NCBI GenBank assembly: GCA_037951165.1
Contig: JBBDHG010000032.1
Coordinates: 8,671,001-8,735,000 of the forward strand
Length of the DNA: 64,000 bases
Direction of reading: 5' to 3'
DNA from: Lophius americanus
Taxonomy: Eukaryota; Chordata; Actinopteri; Lophiiformes; Lophiidae
Each line of letters starts with the position of its first letter. Position 1 is the stretch's first letter. The notes beneath the pieces were generated by a model. It did not search any database and was not told where the DNA came from. It was given only the letters and a program-made list of their open reading frames with translations. The position numbers were made by a program, and so were the translations under genes. This document shows positions 47,679 to 59,727 of this stretch, piece by piece.

Positions 47679-47784
47679 CCTTTGCTTGAGCTTGAAGCGA
47701 GAACAGTCCCAGCAGCAGTAGAGGACTCCGGCTCCAGAGGCAGAGAGAGGGACAGCGCTTCAGCCCTCCTCCCTGCACTGGCAT
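47679..47784 (-). CDS. bmpr1b: bmpr1b coding exon 1: start codon and signal peptide
   Basis: ATG at 47782-47784 in a good context (ACC before ATG) opens 35 codons: MPVQGGGLKRCPSLCLWSRS then PLLLLGLFSLQAQAK, a positively charged n-region, a leucine-rich core and small polar residues suited to signal-peptidase cleavage. The donor is AGG|GTGAGT after one base of a Gly codon, which is exactly the phase needed by exon 2, giving AK-G-NILDSMLLK. An in-frame TGA lies upstream and no earlier in-frame ATG follows it. A signal peptide is required for a type I membrane protein whose ectodomain exon 2 lacks one. The assignment is inference from phase, strand and content; cDNA is not available to me. Confidence 0.82.
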
Positions 47785-47959
47785 GGTAGAGTCTGCCGCT
47801 CCGCTCCTCTCCTCTCCGCTCCTCTCTTCTCTTCTCCACACGACAGGATCTGCCACTCACACACTTCCTCTGCGTCTCAGTGTGTATGTGTGCACGAGAG
47901 AAAGATAGAGCAAGAAGTGGGGAGGGGGAGTCCCGTGCATGCAAGCTCCTGTATGTGTT

Positions 47960-48026
<67 letters not shown>

Positions 48027-48250
48027 ACCACGACGTGAGAAAGTCCACACCACACCAAACACACAGGCAGCAGAAGCGGCGAATGCAGTTTATTGTCCTC
48101 CAACCCGGATTAACACAGGAGCAGCCCAGCTGAGAGAGAGAGAGAGAGAGAGGGAGAGAGCGAGAGAGGGGAAGAGGGAGAGAAAGAGCCAAAAAAAGCA
48201 GAAAAGGGGGGTTTACTTCACTTGCCTAGTAGGGAGGGTTTGACCCACTC
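47785..48250 (-). promoter_or_regulatory. bmpr1b 5' flank / 5' UTR region with GA-rich arrays
   Basis: Sequence directly upstream of the bmpr1b start codon. It carries GCTCC/TCTCC-type pyrimidine-rich blocks, a pure (GA)31 array at 47961-48022 and a second GA-rich tract at 48131-48190 (plus-strand reading). No TATA box can be fixed and the transcription start is unknown; part of it may be 5' UTR. GA/CT tracts next to vertebrate promoters can affect chromatin opening, but that is inference here. Confidence 0.4.
47961..48022. repeat. (GA)31 microsatellite
   Basis: Uninterrupted GA units for 62 bases. Produces Arg-Glu frames on plus and Leu-Ser frames on minus, neither of them a gene. Confidence 0.98.
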
Positions 48251-49878
48251 ACACTCACAGGGAGAGAGGACATGAGTGGAAAGAAAACGGGGGCAGGGAG
48301 CACACAGGAGTGAGATGGGGTTTTGTGAAGTAGGAGGGTGAGGAGAATATTGAAAACAAGCAGCAGGATCTCAGGGATTCGGCTGCTCCCATTCTTCACT
48401 TTCTTCAGTAATTCTTTGCACTATTTGAGAGTACTTTGAATAGTTGATTAAAGCCACATCCAATCAAAGGATTTATGTTTTTGGACAGTGGTGCAACTGA
48501 GCTGATGTTAGACTGTAGGTAATAGAGCAGCACTGGAGAGAAAACAACATAGAAAATGTAGACAGGAGGTGGGGGGGAGATAATCAGCAGCAGCGGAGCC
48601 TCATGGTTGTATGCCTTCGCCAACAAGTGGCGGTTACTCCTTTACCCCCACCCCCCCAGCTGTGTTTTTGTTTTTTATTTCACTGATAATTTTACTTTAA
48701 GAGTTTAGTTAGAAGATCTGTGACGTTGAAAAGCTGCCGTGTCACCTCTTCCCCATTTCTCAGTCATTACTCGACCATAACAAATAGCGTGTACAGCTCC
48801 TGTAGAATATCCATTTCCCCAAGGAGGCCATGTCACCTTGGCTTCCCTTCTCTATAAATGAATCGATTATGCCGTTGGACGAGGCGTCATAGTCGCTGGA
48901 CATGTGACGTCTGCCAAACTGTGACTGGATTTCTCCACTCAAACGTGGCAGATTCATGTCGTTAGCTAATTTGTATTCCCCTAAATTAGTGAATGCAGGA
49001 AAAACCTGTCTCTGAAGATTACATCTTGAGCAAGGTTTCAAATTAAATCTGAAGTCAAACCAAAGCCAAAACTGGACTTACAACTGAGAGAGAGAAAAAA
49101 AAGGATTGAGGAGTCAGAAAGAAAAAAAACGGAGTCGCTACTTAGTAGCGCTCAACTGAAGCAGCTACTTTGCTGACAGGGTCGTATTTTTACTTTATCA
49201 CTTTTGGTCAGATAAAATGAGTAATGCGAAATCCTCTTCTCTCTTTGTGGCGTTTTGATAATGAGAAGGTATGGAAGGTTTTGATGTTCTGTATGTCAAG
49301 CACAAAAACAACAGAGTTTGTAAGTTGTGTGTTTGATGATTACAGTGAACTGATATTTTGTGTCCTACTACTTCAACTTCTCATCAGGAATAAGTCAGAA
49401 ATGTTAGCCCGACTTCTACGTTTTTCTTCTATTACGAGCGTGTACCCTACTGTCAAATGACCAGAAGCACGTTTGGTTTGGGATCTTACTTAAATTCATA
49501 AGACAGAGTATGGGGAAAAAAGAAGATGAACTTAAGAGAGAGAGAGATGGTCAATGTTAGAAGTGGGTCACATAGAAGACTTAGATGTCTGCAAGTCCTG
49601 CCACTGATGCAATGTTGTGATAAATGATGCCGGTGACTCTGGCAGCTCATCCGGCTACATTACATTGTAGCAAAAAAAAGCTCTCCCCCAATGCCCCCCT
49701 CCCTCACTTGGCTTCCCCAGACTTTTTCCCCTCACCACTGCTGCCAACCGGCGAAGGTGCAGGTTACAACAATGCCAGTCCAGACTTATGTAAGCAAAAG
49801 TTGATTTAAAAGGAGATATGAAGCTTATTTGGGAGGCAAAGTAGTAATTATTAATGTAAGAATGGAGATGTAACATAT

Positions 49879-49918
49879 AGTGCATTATAAATTAAATGTA
49901 TTATTATTATTATTATTA
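49879..49918. repeat. (ATT)n microsatellite with shared flank, second copy
   Basis: TAGTGCATTATAAATTAAAT then ATT units, nearly the same as at 4058-4100. Confidence 0.7.
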
Positions 49919-50269
49919 TATATTTACCGTAATCCGCCCATTAATCAGACTTATTACTACGAAGGAGTATTAGGGCAGCATTAAGAAGAAAAAATGAAGA
50001 GAAAACGGATGTGATGAAGGAATCTACTATTACTTTGGGGTCAGAAAAAATTAATAAAATTCTCCTCTGATTTAGATCGACTTTATTCTTCAAATTGTAG
50101 AATAAATAAAAAAAAATCTGTTTTAATTTAGTTCGACTTTATTCTCAAAATTTCAACTCTTCTCTTTGAAAAGTTAAATAAGGAAAAACAATCTTCCCCC
50201 ACTCATTTTTTCCCCTTATGCCTGGCCCTAACACTCCTTTGAGTATATATACAAAGAAGGCCCAAACTG

Positions 50270-50390
50270 AAAAACATAGACGTCCTGTGATGAACTGGCA
50301 AATTGTCCAGGGTGAACCCCACCCATTGCCCAATGTCAACTGGGATAGGTTTCAGCCTATCCCAGAATATGGACCAGGAAAGTGTTGTGC
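50270..50390 (+). repeat. fish dispersed repeat (TGTCCAGGGTGAACCCCACCC)
   Basis: AACTGGCAAATTGTCCAGGG, then TGCCCAATGTCAACTGGGAT and AGGTTTCAGCC match, in order, a repeat very common in teleost genomes, here in direct orientation. Confidence 0.7.
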
Positions 50391-51548
50391 AGATCATATT
50401 GAGTTCACAGTCACCATGATGTTTTGCTCTTGGATAAAGATGACATCACTTCATTTTATCCTGTTACACTTTTGACAATGGTCAGAGAACGTGGTTTGTA
50501 AGGTCAGAGTGAACTTCCAATTTAATCACCAAACTGTCCAAAGTCCAAAATAGACAATAGTACCAATTTTTAAGAAATTTCTTTAAGATGTTCCAGAGTT
50601 TCCTCACTGAAGAGAATGTGACGGCCCAACAAAATAAAGTAGCTTCACTTAGGGCTGACACCGATAGAAGTTAAACCTAGGTAAAAATGAAAACATCAAA
50701 CATCAAAAACATCATTCAACTCTCTTTTCATTATCACAGTTGATCCTGATTTTCTTGACACTTATCATATTAAGGTGGATGTTTAATCAGTGCACCACAA
50801 AGCCAATATCATGAAGTGAGAACACTGCATGTCATCAGCACCAGCTCAAATGCCAAAAGTAATTATACTCAAGAGCCTCCCTCAAGTGTGCTGAAACAAA
50901 GTGGATTTCAACTGTTTATTCTGAGTTTGATTTTGTCTGGGACTGAACATGTCAACAAGCCAATGCATAACCATGTCTCATGTCAGACACTGCACACGTC
51001 TGCCAGGTTAGTTTCTCCGAAAGCTACTCTGGAGATACCTGTGAAACGTCTTTTTATAGCCCCTTTATTACTGCAAACGAGATTTGTTTTAAGACACGAG
51101 AACAGAATTACAACTAATTAACTGGGAAATAAGGAGTCACAACTCGAGAAAAACTCAGAACACATCTCTTTGCACATTGTTGTGCAGTTACCAGATCAGG
51201 TAGATGGAAAACACTTAAAACAATCCATTAGAGATTGCATCACCCTAGCCTGGAGCTCTTACACTAATAAATAAATGGCTTGAGACACTAATAGACCATT
51301 TCCTTTCCAGAGCTATCCTGTTGCCTTTGAGGCATTTACTAAAGGGCAGAATTCTGAGAGTGAATGTAAATGTTGAGAAAACTCTACAGACCTGAAACTA
51401 TGGATGGGCCGCGATTCAAATATTTGATGAGTCATTAAATTATAAAACATTGAATGGTGTGAATGACATTTAGAGAAATGTTTTCGCTTATTTGTCACAT
51501 TGTCTGGTAGTAATGTACCAATAAGATACTCACACTTGATAAAGTTAC

Positions 51549-51730
<182 letters not shown>

Positions 51731-51869
51731 TACCATGGCATGGAAGCCATGGAAATCCTAATAAGAATCCAAGCCTACACTGTTGTCCAATACAGCAAGC
51801 ACGGGAATATTGCCAAAATAGCCCCTAATCCCCTGTGTTGCTAAAAGCAATCCCTCGCATCGAGTTCCT

Positions 51870-52265
51870 CAAATTAAATGTGAAGTTATGTCCAAAAAAC
51901 AGTGTTTTGGAAAAAAGAAAAAATAAGAAAAGTAAAAGAGTAGATAATTTAGATTGTATTCTTAGAGCAAAATATATATACAATAAAGACAGTCTATTCA
52001 TAGGCCCCAAATTTGGATTAAATCAGAGCAAAGATTAGGAAATTATGTCCAAAAAAATGCTTCCCCAAGTAGGTAAATATGAACCACTAGAGTGCAATCT
52101 GGAGATATCCTTGAGTCGATTCATATGCACCAAACTTGGATTAATATCCGACTATCGGTTGAGGATCTATGGCAAAAAAACGTCTGGAGTTTCGTGTTTA
52201 CGCGAAGGACCTGAAGACATGACAGCAAGGACAATTCCATATAAACCCCGACTTTTTGGGAATGA
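51870..52265 (+). repeat. dispersed repeat family A, longer copy
   Basis: Two modules are visible: CTATTCATAGGCCCCAAATT and CGATTCATATGCACCAAACT, each followed by a TTGGATTAAAT- or TTGGATTAATA-like stretch. The end has GACAGCAAGGACAATTCCAT and the decayed hairpin CCCCGACTTTTTGGG. Confidence 0.65.
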
Positions 52266-54060
52266 ATCAAGTCCAACCACAGTTCAACAATCAATGGCGA
52301 GCTACGCTGGCAGACAAAATCAGTTTATTTTTATATGTGTAGAGCACCCAGCAGCCTTCATCGCATAGATTGGAGCTAAAGAATTGCTTCCTTCAAGCTT
52401 TGACAAATGCAATAGTTTCCAAATTTGTTGAGCTTGAGTTTAAACAGTTTTAATGATTTTAATAGCAAGAGTTTTATTACAATTTTAATGCATTTTCACT
52501 TATTTTTATTTCTCATCCGTGTTGTATTGGGTGAGTTGTCATGTGTGTACATGTACATGTTCGTGCCATATAATTACCCCTCATGGTCAAATAAAGTGAT
52601 TTGAATTTGAATCTAGAAGACGTTTTTGGTGTTTTTGTGTAAGTCAGGTACGTTACCGATACATTTAGGTATAAATGGCTCTGATCGCAGATTCAAGAAC
52701 AGCTCTGTGAGGGTAGCCTCTCTTTAAACGGGACTGTTTATAAATCACAAACTGATTAATTATTTTGCTTAAAATGCCAAAGTCACACTTGGAATGGTAA
52801 CCATATGGATATACATGAGGTTTAGAAATAGGTTATAATCCATAATTAAGACACTTTTTCCCATTTTCAGAACTCTTTGATTCTGTGGTGACCATATTTT
52901 CCAACATGTGACTTTCAAAGTTTTGCCATCGCCTGAGGTGAAAGAAAACCATTTAATTCCAAAGTGTCCCTCTGAATAATGAAAAGAAACTGGATTGAAA
53001 GTTATTCGTTTCTGTTGATTCATTCCTTAATCTCTCTCCCATCCAGATCAAACACAGTTTTTATGTCTTTTAGCAGTGGGGGTTGTACCTCTAACCAATT
53101 TGCCCTCCTTTCCTCCCGTCCGTGTCTCATCACCCCTCCTCCCGTGAAGCTGAATGTCATTACAAGTATGTCTAAGCACGGGAAGCCATAAAATGGTGAC
53201 AGCATTTGCCCCGAGAAATCCCCAAAAGCTGTGTGTGTGTGTATGTGTGTGTGTGTGGGAGTGGGAGAGAGAGAGGGAGAGAGAATAATGAACACTATCA
53301 TGGTACACAAAACCACACACAGATGCACTCTTACAAAAACATATTTTCAGCCTCTTGAGAGATGAAGATAGAGTGATGGACAGTTTAGACAAGTTCAGAA
53401 TGGATACAGGGAACATAAATCAATAAATATCTATTTTAACCTGATAACCATATAATACTGAAACATTTTAATCTGAAGCCGTTCATGTTGTTTTTGTTCC
53501 TCTGGGCCAAATGCCGACAGAATGTTGAGTACCTTTCTCATCTTCTGAATGTGAGCTGTGAAATCTGTACCCGACATCCTCTTTGACTCGAGTCTGATCT
53601 TATTACATTTTGGCAGACAAAAGGTGAAGGTCGTTCTCACCACAGACGCACATTTCTGGCCATAGCTGACATTCAATATTCATAAATTTAAATGCCCACT
53701 TCATATAATACGATTTTGCTCACCTTATTTCAAATTCGGCCGGATATTGCTGAGCCGTTAAAGATGTGTGTGAAGCACCAACATTGAAACATTTTGAGTT
53801 TTTTTGTTTTGTTCTGGTCAAGACTGTGAAAAAATGTTGTTTCTCTCTGATTCGTCCTTCTCTAAACAGCCTAATGGGTTTTCTTACGTTGAGCTCCAGA
53901 TGACTGTCACTGCTCCAAGGGGCAATAATCTGTCAGAAACCTGTGAAACAGCTGTCCTTACGTCTCTGCATTCTGCTCATTGGACATTTCTCTGTGGAAT
54001 CATAAGTCAATATGCTGAAAACTTCTACCACCAACTACACTTAATGACTTTGATTAAATT
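52266..54060. other. upstream of bmpr1b, unassigned stretch
   Basis: No supported gene; includes a GT array near 53231-53258. A minus-strand frame over it is Ser/Thr/His-rich from the repeat. Confidence 0.4.
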
Positions 54061-54063
54061 CCT

Positions 54064-55010
54064 TTAAAGTCTTCCCGATTCTTCCTCTTTGGGCTGTTCC
54101 CTTAAGGTGTCGCCACAGCAGATCATTTGTTTCCTGTCCTCTGCATCCCCCTCTGTCACACCAACCAACTTCATATCCTCTTTCACCGCAACCAGAAATC
54201 CCCTCTTTGGTCTCTTTCTCCTGCCTGGCAGTTCCATCGCCGGCATCTTTCTACCAATACATCCAGTATCCCTTCACTTCACGTGTCCAAAGCATCTCAA
54301 TCTGGCCTTTCTTACTTTGTCTCCAAGGCGTCTAACCCGGTCCGTCCCTCTGATGTGCTCTTTTCTAATCCTGTCCATCCTCGTCACTCCCAATGAACAT
54401 TTTAACATCTTCAGCTCTGCCTCCTGTCTTTTGGCCAGAGCCGCCGTCTCTAAACGATACAGCAGAGCTGCTTTTAACACCATCTTTTAAACGTTTCCCT
54501 TCACTCTTGCTGCTACTCTTCCATCACAAATAACTCCTGAAACTCTCATTCACCCACTCCACCATATATGCACTCGCCCACTCCACCATATATGCACTCG
54601 TTCTTCACTTCTGCCCCACAATCCCCGTCGCTCTGAACAGTTGACCCCATGTACTTAAACTCCTGCACCTTCTTCACCTCTATTCTTTTCATCCTATGCT
54701 CCACCTGCCTCCCTTTCATTCACAAACATGTATTCTGTTTTGCTGTGACTGACCGTCACTCCCCTTCTCTCCAGTGCATACCTCCACATCTCCATGTTAT
54801 TTTCCACCTGGTCCAACTAGGAATAACATTGTCATCTGCGAACATCACAGTCCAAGGAGACTCTTGTCTGACCACATCTGTCAGCCTGTCCATCACCACA
54901 GAAAACAAGAAGTGGCTAAGAGCCGATCCTTGATGCAGTCCCAACGTCTTCCCTATAATATATGTAAATGCGTCGGTATACTGTCACAGGAATGGAGCAT
55001 GCTCTGTCCC
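54064..55010 (-). mobile_element. truncated non-LTR retrotransposon (reverse transcriptase part)
   Basis: On the minus strand, with frame changes: GLHQGSALSHFLFSVVMDRL, TDVVRQESPWTVMFADDN (the FADD catalytic box of reverse transcriptase, about 54834-54944), then further on LGVTRMDRIRKEHIRGTDRV, RRLGDKVRKARLRCFGHV (about 54274-54400) and ELPGRRKRPKRG, KEDMKLVGVTEGDAEDR, QMICCGD near 54100-54240. This is a reverse-transcriptase family frequent in teleost genomes. The 5' part with the endonuclease is missing and stops interrupt the frame, so it is a dead fragment. Confidence 0.88.
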
Positions 55011-55600
55011 TAGTGCTCTACCCTTCACAGGTTGTCCTCTATCAATATCGCTCAGATCTTCACACCTGTTGATCTTCCTACTTCCAGCACCGTTCACTAT
55101 CTTACTAATACATACCAACAACTGACATTTCCACTATAAAATGATAAGAAAGCTATTTGGACTTCATCTGTGTTATAATGTTAACGCATTTTGATCAAAT
55201 TGACTGTTTGTTGCTTTTTTAAGATATCATTTTTATTTTAGATGTGAAACAAAGACAGTCCTCAAGTTTAGTTAAATCCGACGGTGAAGGCAGCAGGGGA
55301 CATATTTTTGTGAGTTAAACCAGCTGGAAGTATCATATTCTGTCTGTTCGTATGCTAATGATTTCCAGGCTCCCTGTCATAACAGCTTCGTGTGTCAGCA
55401 GCTTTCAGCATCAACATTTAACTTTTCACGCACCAGTATGTGACACATCCTTCAGTCCATTGATGAGTCTAGTAGTGGTTCTGTTTATGTTCCAAAATAA
55501 TTGCCTTCAGTGTAATCTAAATCAACATACTTTAACTGAAATCACACAAATAAAATTTGTATAGAGTTTACTAGATGTGTTTTGGGCGAGATCATAAACC
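55011..55600. other. upstream of bmpr1b, unassigned stretch
   Basis: Part may be a diverged continuation of the retrotransposon fragment; otherwise nothing is seen. Confidence 0.35.
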
Positions 55601-55659
55601 CCCGGATTCACCTTGAAAATCAGGTTTTGGTGAAAAAAATAAAAATGTGAATTCAAATG

Positions 55660-56290
55660 TCACAAGCCCCGAGAAGTCGGGGATACGTTGAAATCGTCAT
55701 CGCCGCGTCCGCTGCAGATTCTTTATGTTAGCCATTTATTAAAACTATTTCCTGGATCATTTTCAAATTTTAAAATTACCTAGTCCTCATTGCGAGGAGG
55801 AACTGGGTTGATTTTGGGAAAGGTTGGTTTTGTATTTCTGAAACTAAGGGGAGATTTATATACAAAAGTCTTCAACCAAACGGTCCGATTTAGTCTAATT
55901 TTAGTGTTTAAGACTTCGACTTGAAGAGCTCTATCTTTAAAATATCATATTTTAATCTAGTAGCTCATATTTTACTCACTAGGGGGAGTTATTTTTTATG
56001 AAAAACACTGTCCTCCAGGCAGGGACAAAAACTATTTCATAAGATCCACTAACATTTATTACCATGTACACCTTAGTGCAAAGAAATTTTGGATTGATTT
56101 TGGGAAATGTTACTTGTAAATTTCTGACACTAGGTGGAGCTTTATCTCAAAACAATTATGGGTCATAATTTCTCAACCATTGGTCCAATACTATCCAAAT
56201 TTGGTGGATGTGAATCGACTGGAGGAGGTCTATCTTGTATTTATCATATTTGACTCAGTAGAGGGTCTCTTTTCAACAAAAACACCGTTT
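55660..56290 (-). repeat. dispersed repeat family A, inverted and longest copy
   Basis: On the plus strand it begins with the hairpin CCCCGAGAAGTCGGGG (55667-55682) and CGTCATCGCCGCGTCC, followed by TTGCGAGGAGGAACTGGGTT, AGGGGAGATTTATATACAAA, then a second module with GGATTGATTTTGGGAAATGT and GACACTAGGTGGAGCTTTAT. Read in reverse it matches the 18.5-kb copy module by module. Confidence 0.7.
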
Positions 56291-56318
56291 TTTGTCATAA
56301 CTTCCTTACTGTTGATAC

Positions 56319-56359
56319 GAAATCCTCCAATTTCTGCCAATAAGAAATTGGAGGATTTC
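56319..56359. repeat. perfect inverted repeat, 17-bp arms, 7-base loop
   Basis: GAAATCCTCCAATTTCT, loop GCCAATA, AGAAATTGGAGGATTTC. All 17 positions pair. It lies just past the inverted family A copy. Confidence 0.95.
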
Positions 56360-56578
56360 CCTTTGGGAGTTCAATTAGTGGGATTTTATTGCAGGGGATT
56401 GGGGATTTTCCAGTGATATGCCCTTCATGTCTGGGACGACAGCGTAGGTCTTGTTTTATAGTCAGGGAATAAAAAGTTTTCCCGGGGCACTTTAATGTAA
56501 TATGAGATATTAAAGACTTTTTCAAGTGAAACTTGTATTTCTCCAAAAGTCATCTGCTCAAGATACAATTACATTTTT

Positions 56579-56594
56579 TGGGGGGGGGGGGGGG
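56579..56594. repeat. poly(G) run
   Basis: A run of about sixteen G bases, prone to assembly error. Confidence 0.9.
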
Positions 56595-59500
56595 GACAAC
56601 AACAAATACACAGGATTTTACATACATGCAGTACTCTAAAAACAGAAACGCATTGGCTTGTTATTAAAATATATTTCCTCCTCTTTGGATTTACCATCTC
56701 TGGCAGAGGATTTAAAGGCTACCTTACCCTATCCTGGTTCACATTTAAAAGCATTTATCGCATTATCTGATGCGTGAATTGACTAACAGACAGGGGATTA
56801 CTTTTATTTAAGAGAAACACCACTGTGGCACAGCAGCACAACGGCTAATTCCTGCCATTCACTTCAGCCTGTCTTTAAACTAACAAGCAGTTTAACATAA
56901 TCTGCTTTAAGCCTGTCCATTCACTTCCATTCATCGCTGCATTTAAATAGAAATCCTCTATCTGTCTGTGTCTCCCTCTAAAACAGAAGCAGAGAACACA
57001 CTGAGTTTCTATTGGGGTTTTTAGAGGGAAGTAAGGAGGGGTTTTTCTTTTTTTTTCACAGACACGGAGAATCAACTTTTTTTCAAATTTATTTGAAATA
57101 TCAATTTCCTCCAGCAAAAAGTGCAAATGGTTTGAAGGTTGCTTGAAGGGAATTTGAAGGGGGTTGTGAAAGATTTATTAATAGGAGCAAGCAGGGAGTG
57201 TATGAAAAACTGGAGGAATGTGTAAAAGGCGGAGCGTGATGATAAAGGTCCTGTGACTGAGGCCTGCTGACACTTTCAGCTACTCCCGTTAGAAACTCAC
57301 ACAGCATGACTCATCTTACAACCCAGGAAATTGATGAGAGAATTGCGGAAATTAGGGTAACACACGGTGAGGAGAAGCGCAGGGATGAAATGGCGACAGA
57401 AAAAGTCTCTCGGGGCCACCTCTGACCTTAACACTGATTTGTTCTTGATTAACCTTTCACCTTTTTAGAAAATCCCTCCCTGCCACTGCAAGAGAATCCA
57501 GGATGAAAAATATGGACGGATTTCTGCACTGTCATCTGTAAGAAAACCAGAGTAGCCACTGTCAAAAACAATGCTGAGTCGTCCCTTAATTACAATAAGT
57601 AAATGGAGATTTTCAATATCAAAGGAGGGCCACATGAAAAAATATACATCTGGGATGCCCAAGATGCTGAAACAAAACGGATTAAAATTATGTCAAACTG
57701 AAGCCGCTGTGTCATTGTTACACTATGCTAGATAAACAGAAAATATAATAATTAATGCAATTTAAAAGATCCATTCCGGTTCAAATAATTATGGAACTTT
57801 AAAAGAAATGAATAGAGCTAGTAAGAGGTTCATGAATGAGGTCAGGAAGTTCAAATAATTTAACCCCCGGGTCTCAATTAACCGCTTCATGGTGTGGAGC
57901 ATCGATTTATAACAGCTCTGCTCATCAGCTGCCGCATTTATTGAATCATGGTGACAAACCTTCATCGTAAGCCTCCCATCTTCAGCTGCTGCCCTACATT
58001 CATCCAGTTCTTCATGCTGCTGGTTTGTTAGCCCTCAGCCTCCACCACCACCTTACCAAACAGCTGTCCCAGAAAGTCATTTATCAGTCTCAGCAGAGTG
58101 ATCGGCCACCACCACCAGTATCAGACTCCTAGGGTGCTCTACCTTGCTGCTGCTCAGGGCAAATAATGTTCAATCACAATCTACACAAAGAGTCTCAGCA
58201 CCAAATACCTTATTACGTTCTTATTATCACACATCATCTGATATAATATACTCTCATCTTTTCTTAATTGTTTGTCCCTCCTGATCAAATTTAATTGATC
58301 ATAAAGGAATATATTCTCAAATTGGTAAAAAAGAAAGAAAAGTGCAGCACCAAATCAAGAGACGGTGTGCCGTTAAGAACCATTATAAAGAATGTTTCAA
58401 AATACAATTTCACAATTTCACAACCAATGTCACATGGAGAAAATACACTAAATGAAATTCAAAAGTTGAATAATGACAGCACTTGCGTATCTTTAAATAC
58501 ATACAGCCGGCCTCAATGTCTTTTAAAAAGGCAGAAAAATAAAGTAGCTCATTATACGGTGCAATATACAGACAGGAAATACAGCAAATAATTTTTTTTT
58601 TTAATTTTAAATATGAAACTGGTTCTGGTTAAGTTTTATAATGGACATAGTGAATCGTTAGTGTTTTAAGGTCATTTAAATCTGCAAACAGAGAGACATG
58701 GGTCACATGTTGAAAATCATTGTAATGAACAATGAAAACTTTTCTTTTTTCTTTTATAAAAAGAAAAAAGAAACGTTTTCTTAACTAAAATTATATCTAA
58801 TTGTAAATAAAATTATCACAATGAGAGGAACATACATATTTTCCACGTAGATACAGGACAAACAACATCAAGTTATCAAACATGGAAGTTATAAAGAGAT
58901 TTCTTTGGAGTGTGTTTTTACAGAGGATTTAAAAAAAACAACCACATAAGCCATCATTGACAGTTCTTGTCTTGACTAGTATCACACAAACAAATACACA
59001 CCCACATAACTAAAGCGGTAGGTGTCAAGCCAGTCAAACTTAATGAAGGCCTAATTAAATACTTGAAATGGCTTTTACAGCTGTTTTTTGTCATTGTCAA
59101 ACCATTCACTGTATTACTTTACAACCGCCATAAAGTCATAGACTGGTATGGGTGGGGTTGAGGCAGGGAACAACCAAAGTTGGAGCTGGAACGCAAACAG
59201 AAAATCCACCTCTGTAATCATGATATCATAAATATTCCAATTATTCTTAATTGCTTTACAGTATATCCAAAGTGAGTGACTCAGTTTTCCCTCAAGCCAT
59301 CTGGCAAACACTTTGTTTTCAATAAAGTTTCAGTGGGATCACTATCCTGTTTCTTTGCTCAAATCGTCATATAAAGTAAAAGGTTCAGACTGACTTTGAG
59401 GAAATAAAATAAATAAATGGAGTGGCACATATTACCTCAAACACAGTCAGTTTAGTTTCAATTTTTAAAACAATGAAGTCACATGGAAATTATTTTTGAT
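56595..59500. other. upstream of bmpr1b, unassigned stretch
   Basis: No supported gene. A mirror-like inverted repeat (TTTCTTTTTTCTTTT and AAAAGAAAAAAGAAA) lies at about 58742-58774. Some segments (57810-58020) are of even composition and could be conserved non-coding sequence, which cannot be judged alone. Confidence 0.35.
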
Positions 59501-59727
59501 TCTCAAAGAAGTCAAATTAATCTGACCCCCTGTGAGGACCAGGTTTAGGGTTGTTTAACGAGGAAGTGAATGCCCAAAAGGTTGGAATGTTAAAAATTTC
59601 CCGTGAAGGTAAGGGAACAGTGGGCAGAAGACAGACGAGTCATGTGGGAGCTACTTCCTACTGTGGAGCTCTAAGAGAGAGCAGCCACGTCCCACCTGCT
59701 CTGTGGGCTCTTTGGCCGCCTTCTCAC

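Larger units (their letters stand above)
14653..47784 (-). other. bmpr1b: bmpr1b gene (BMP type I receptor ALK6), complete coding region
   Basis: Type I BMP/GDF receptor, a single-pass membrane serine/threonine kinase that phosphorylates SMAD1/5/8 after ligand-driven pairing with a type II receptor; it has known roles in skeletal and gonadal development. Eleven coding exons (47679-47784, 19226-19385, 18940-19039, 18137-18239, 17319-17415, 17061-17199, 16540-16732, 15399-15696, 15065-15240, 14862-14992, 14653-14778) join in phase to 1629 nt, 542 aa. Order: signal peptide (1-about 33), ten-cysteine ectodomain, membrane segment (about 166-187), GS box SGSGSG (226-231), kinase with GKGRYGEVW, Lys271, HRDLKSKN (370-377) and DLG (390-392), ending SESQDIKL. 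The end SESQDIKL separates it from BMPR1A. Teleosts can carry two copies (a and b); I cannot tell which this is. Confidence 0.95.
48251..51547. other. upstream of bmpr1b, unassigned stretch
   Basis: No gene recognised. Contains an (ATT)n array with shared flank at 49879-49918 and a fish repeat fragment at 50270-50390. An upstream non-coding exon of bmpr1b could lie here, but nothing in the sequence shows it. Confidence 0.4.

Noticed and set aside
47675..48192. Ser-Leu and Arg-Glu rich frames around 47.9-48.1 kb
   Set aside because: They are translations of the GA array; only the piece at 47679-47784 is kept, as bmpr1b exon 1.
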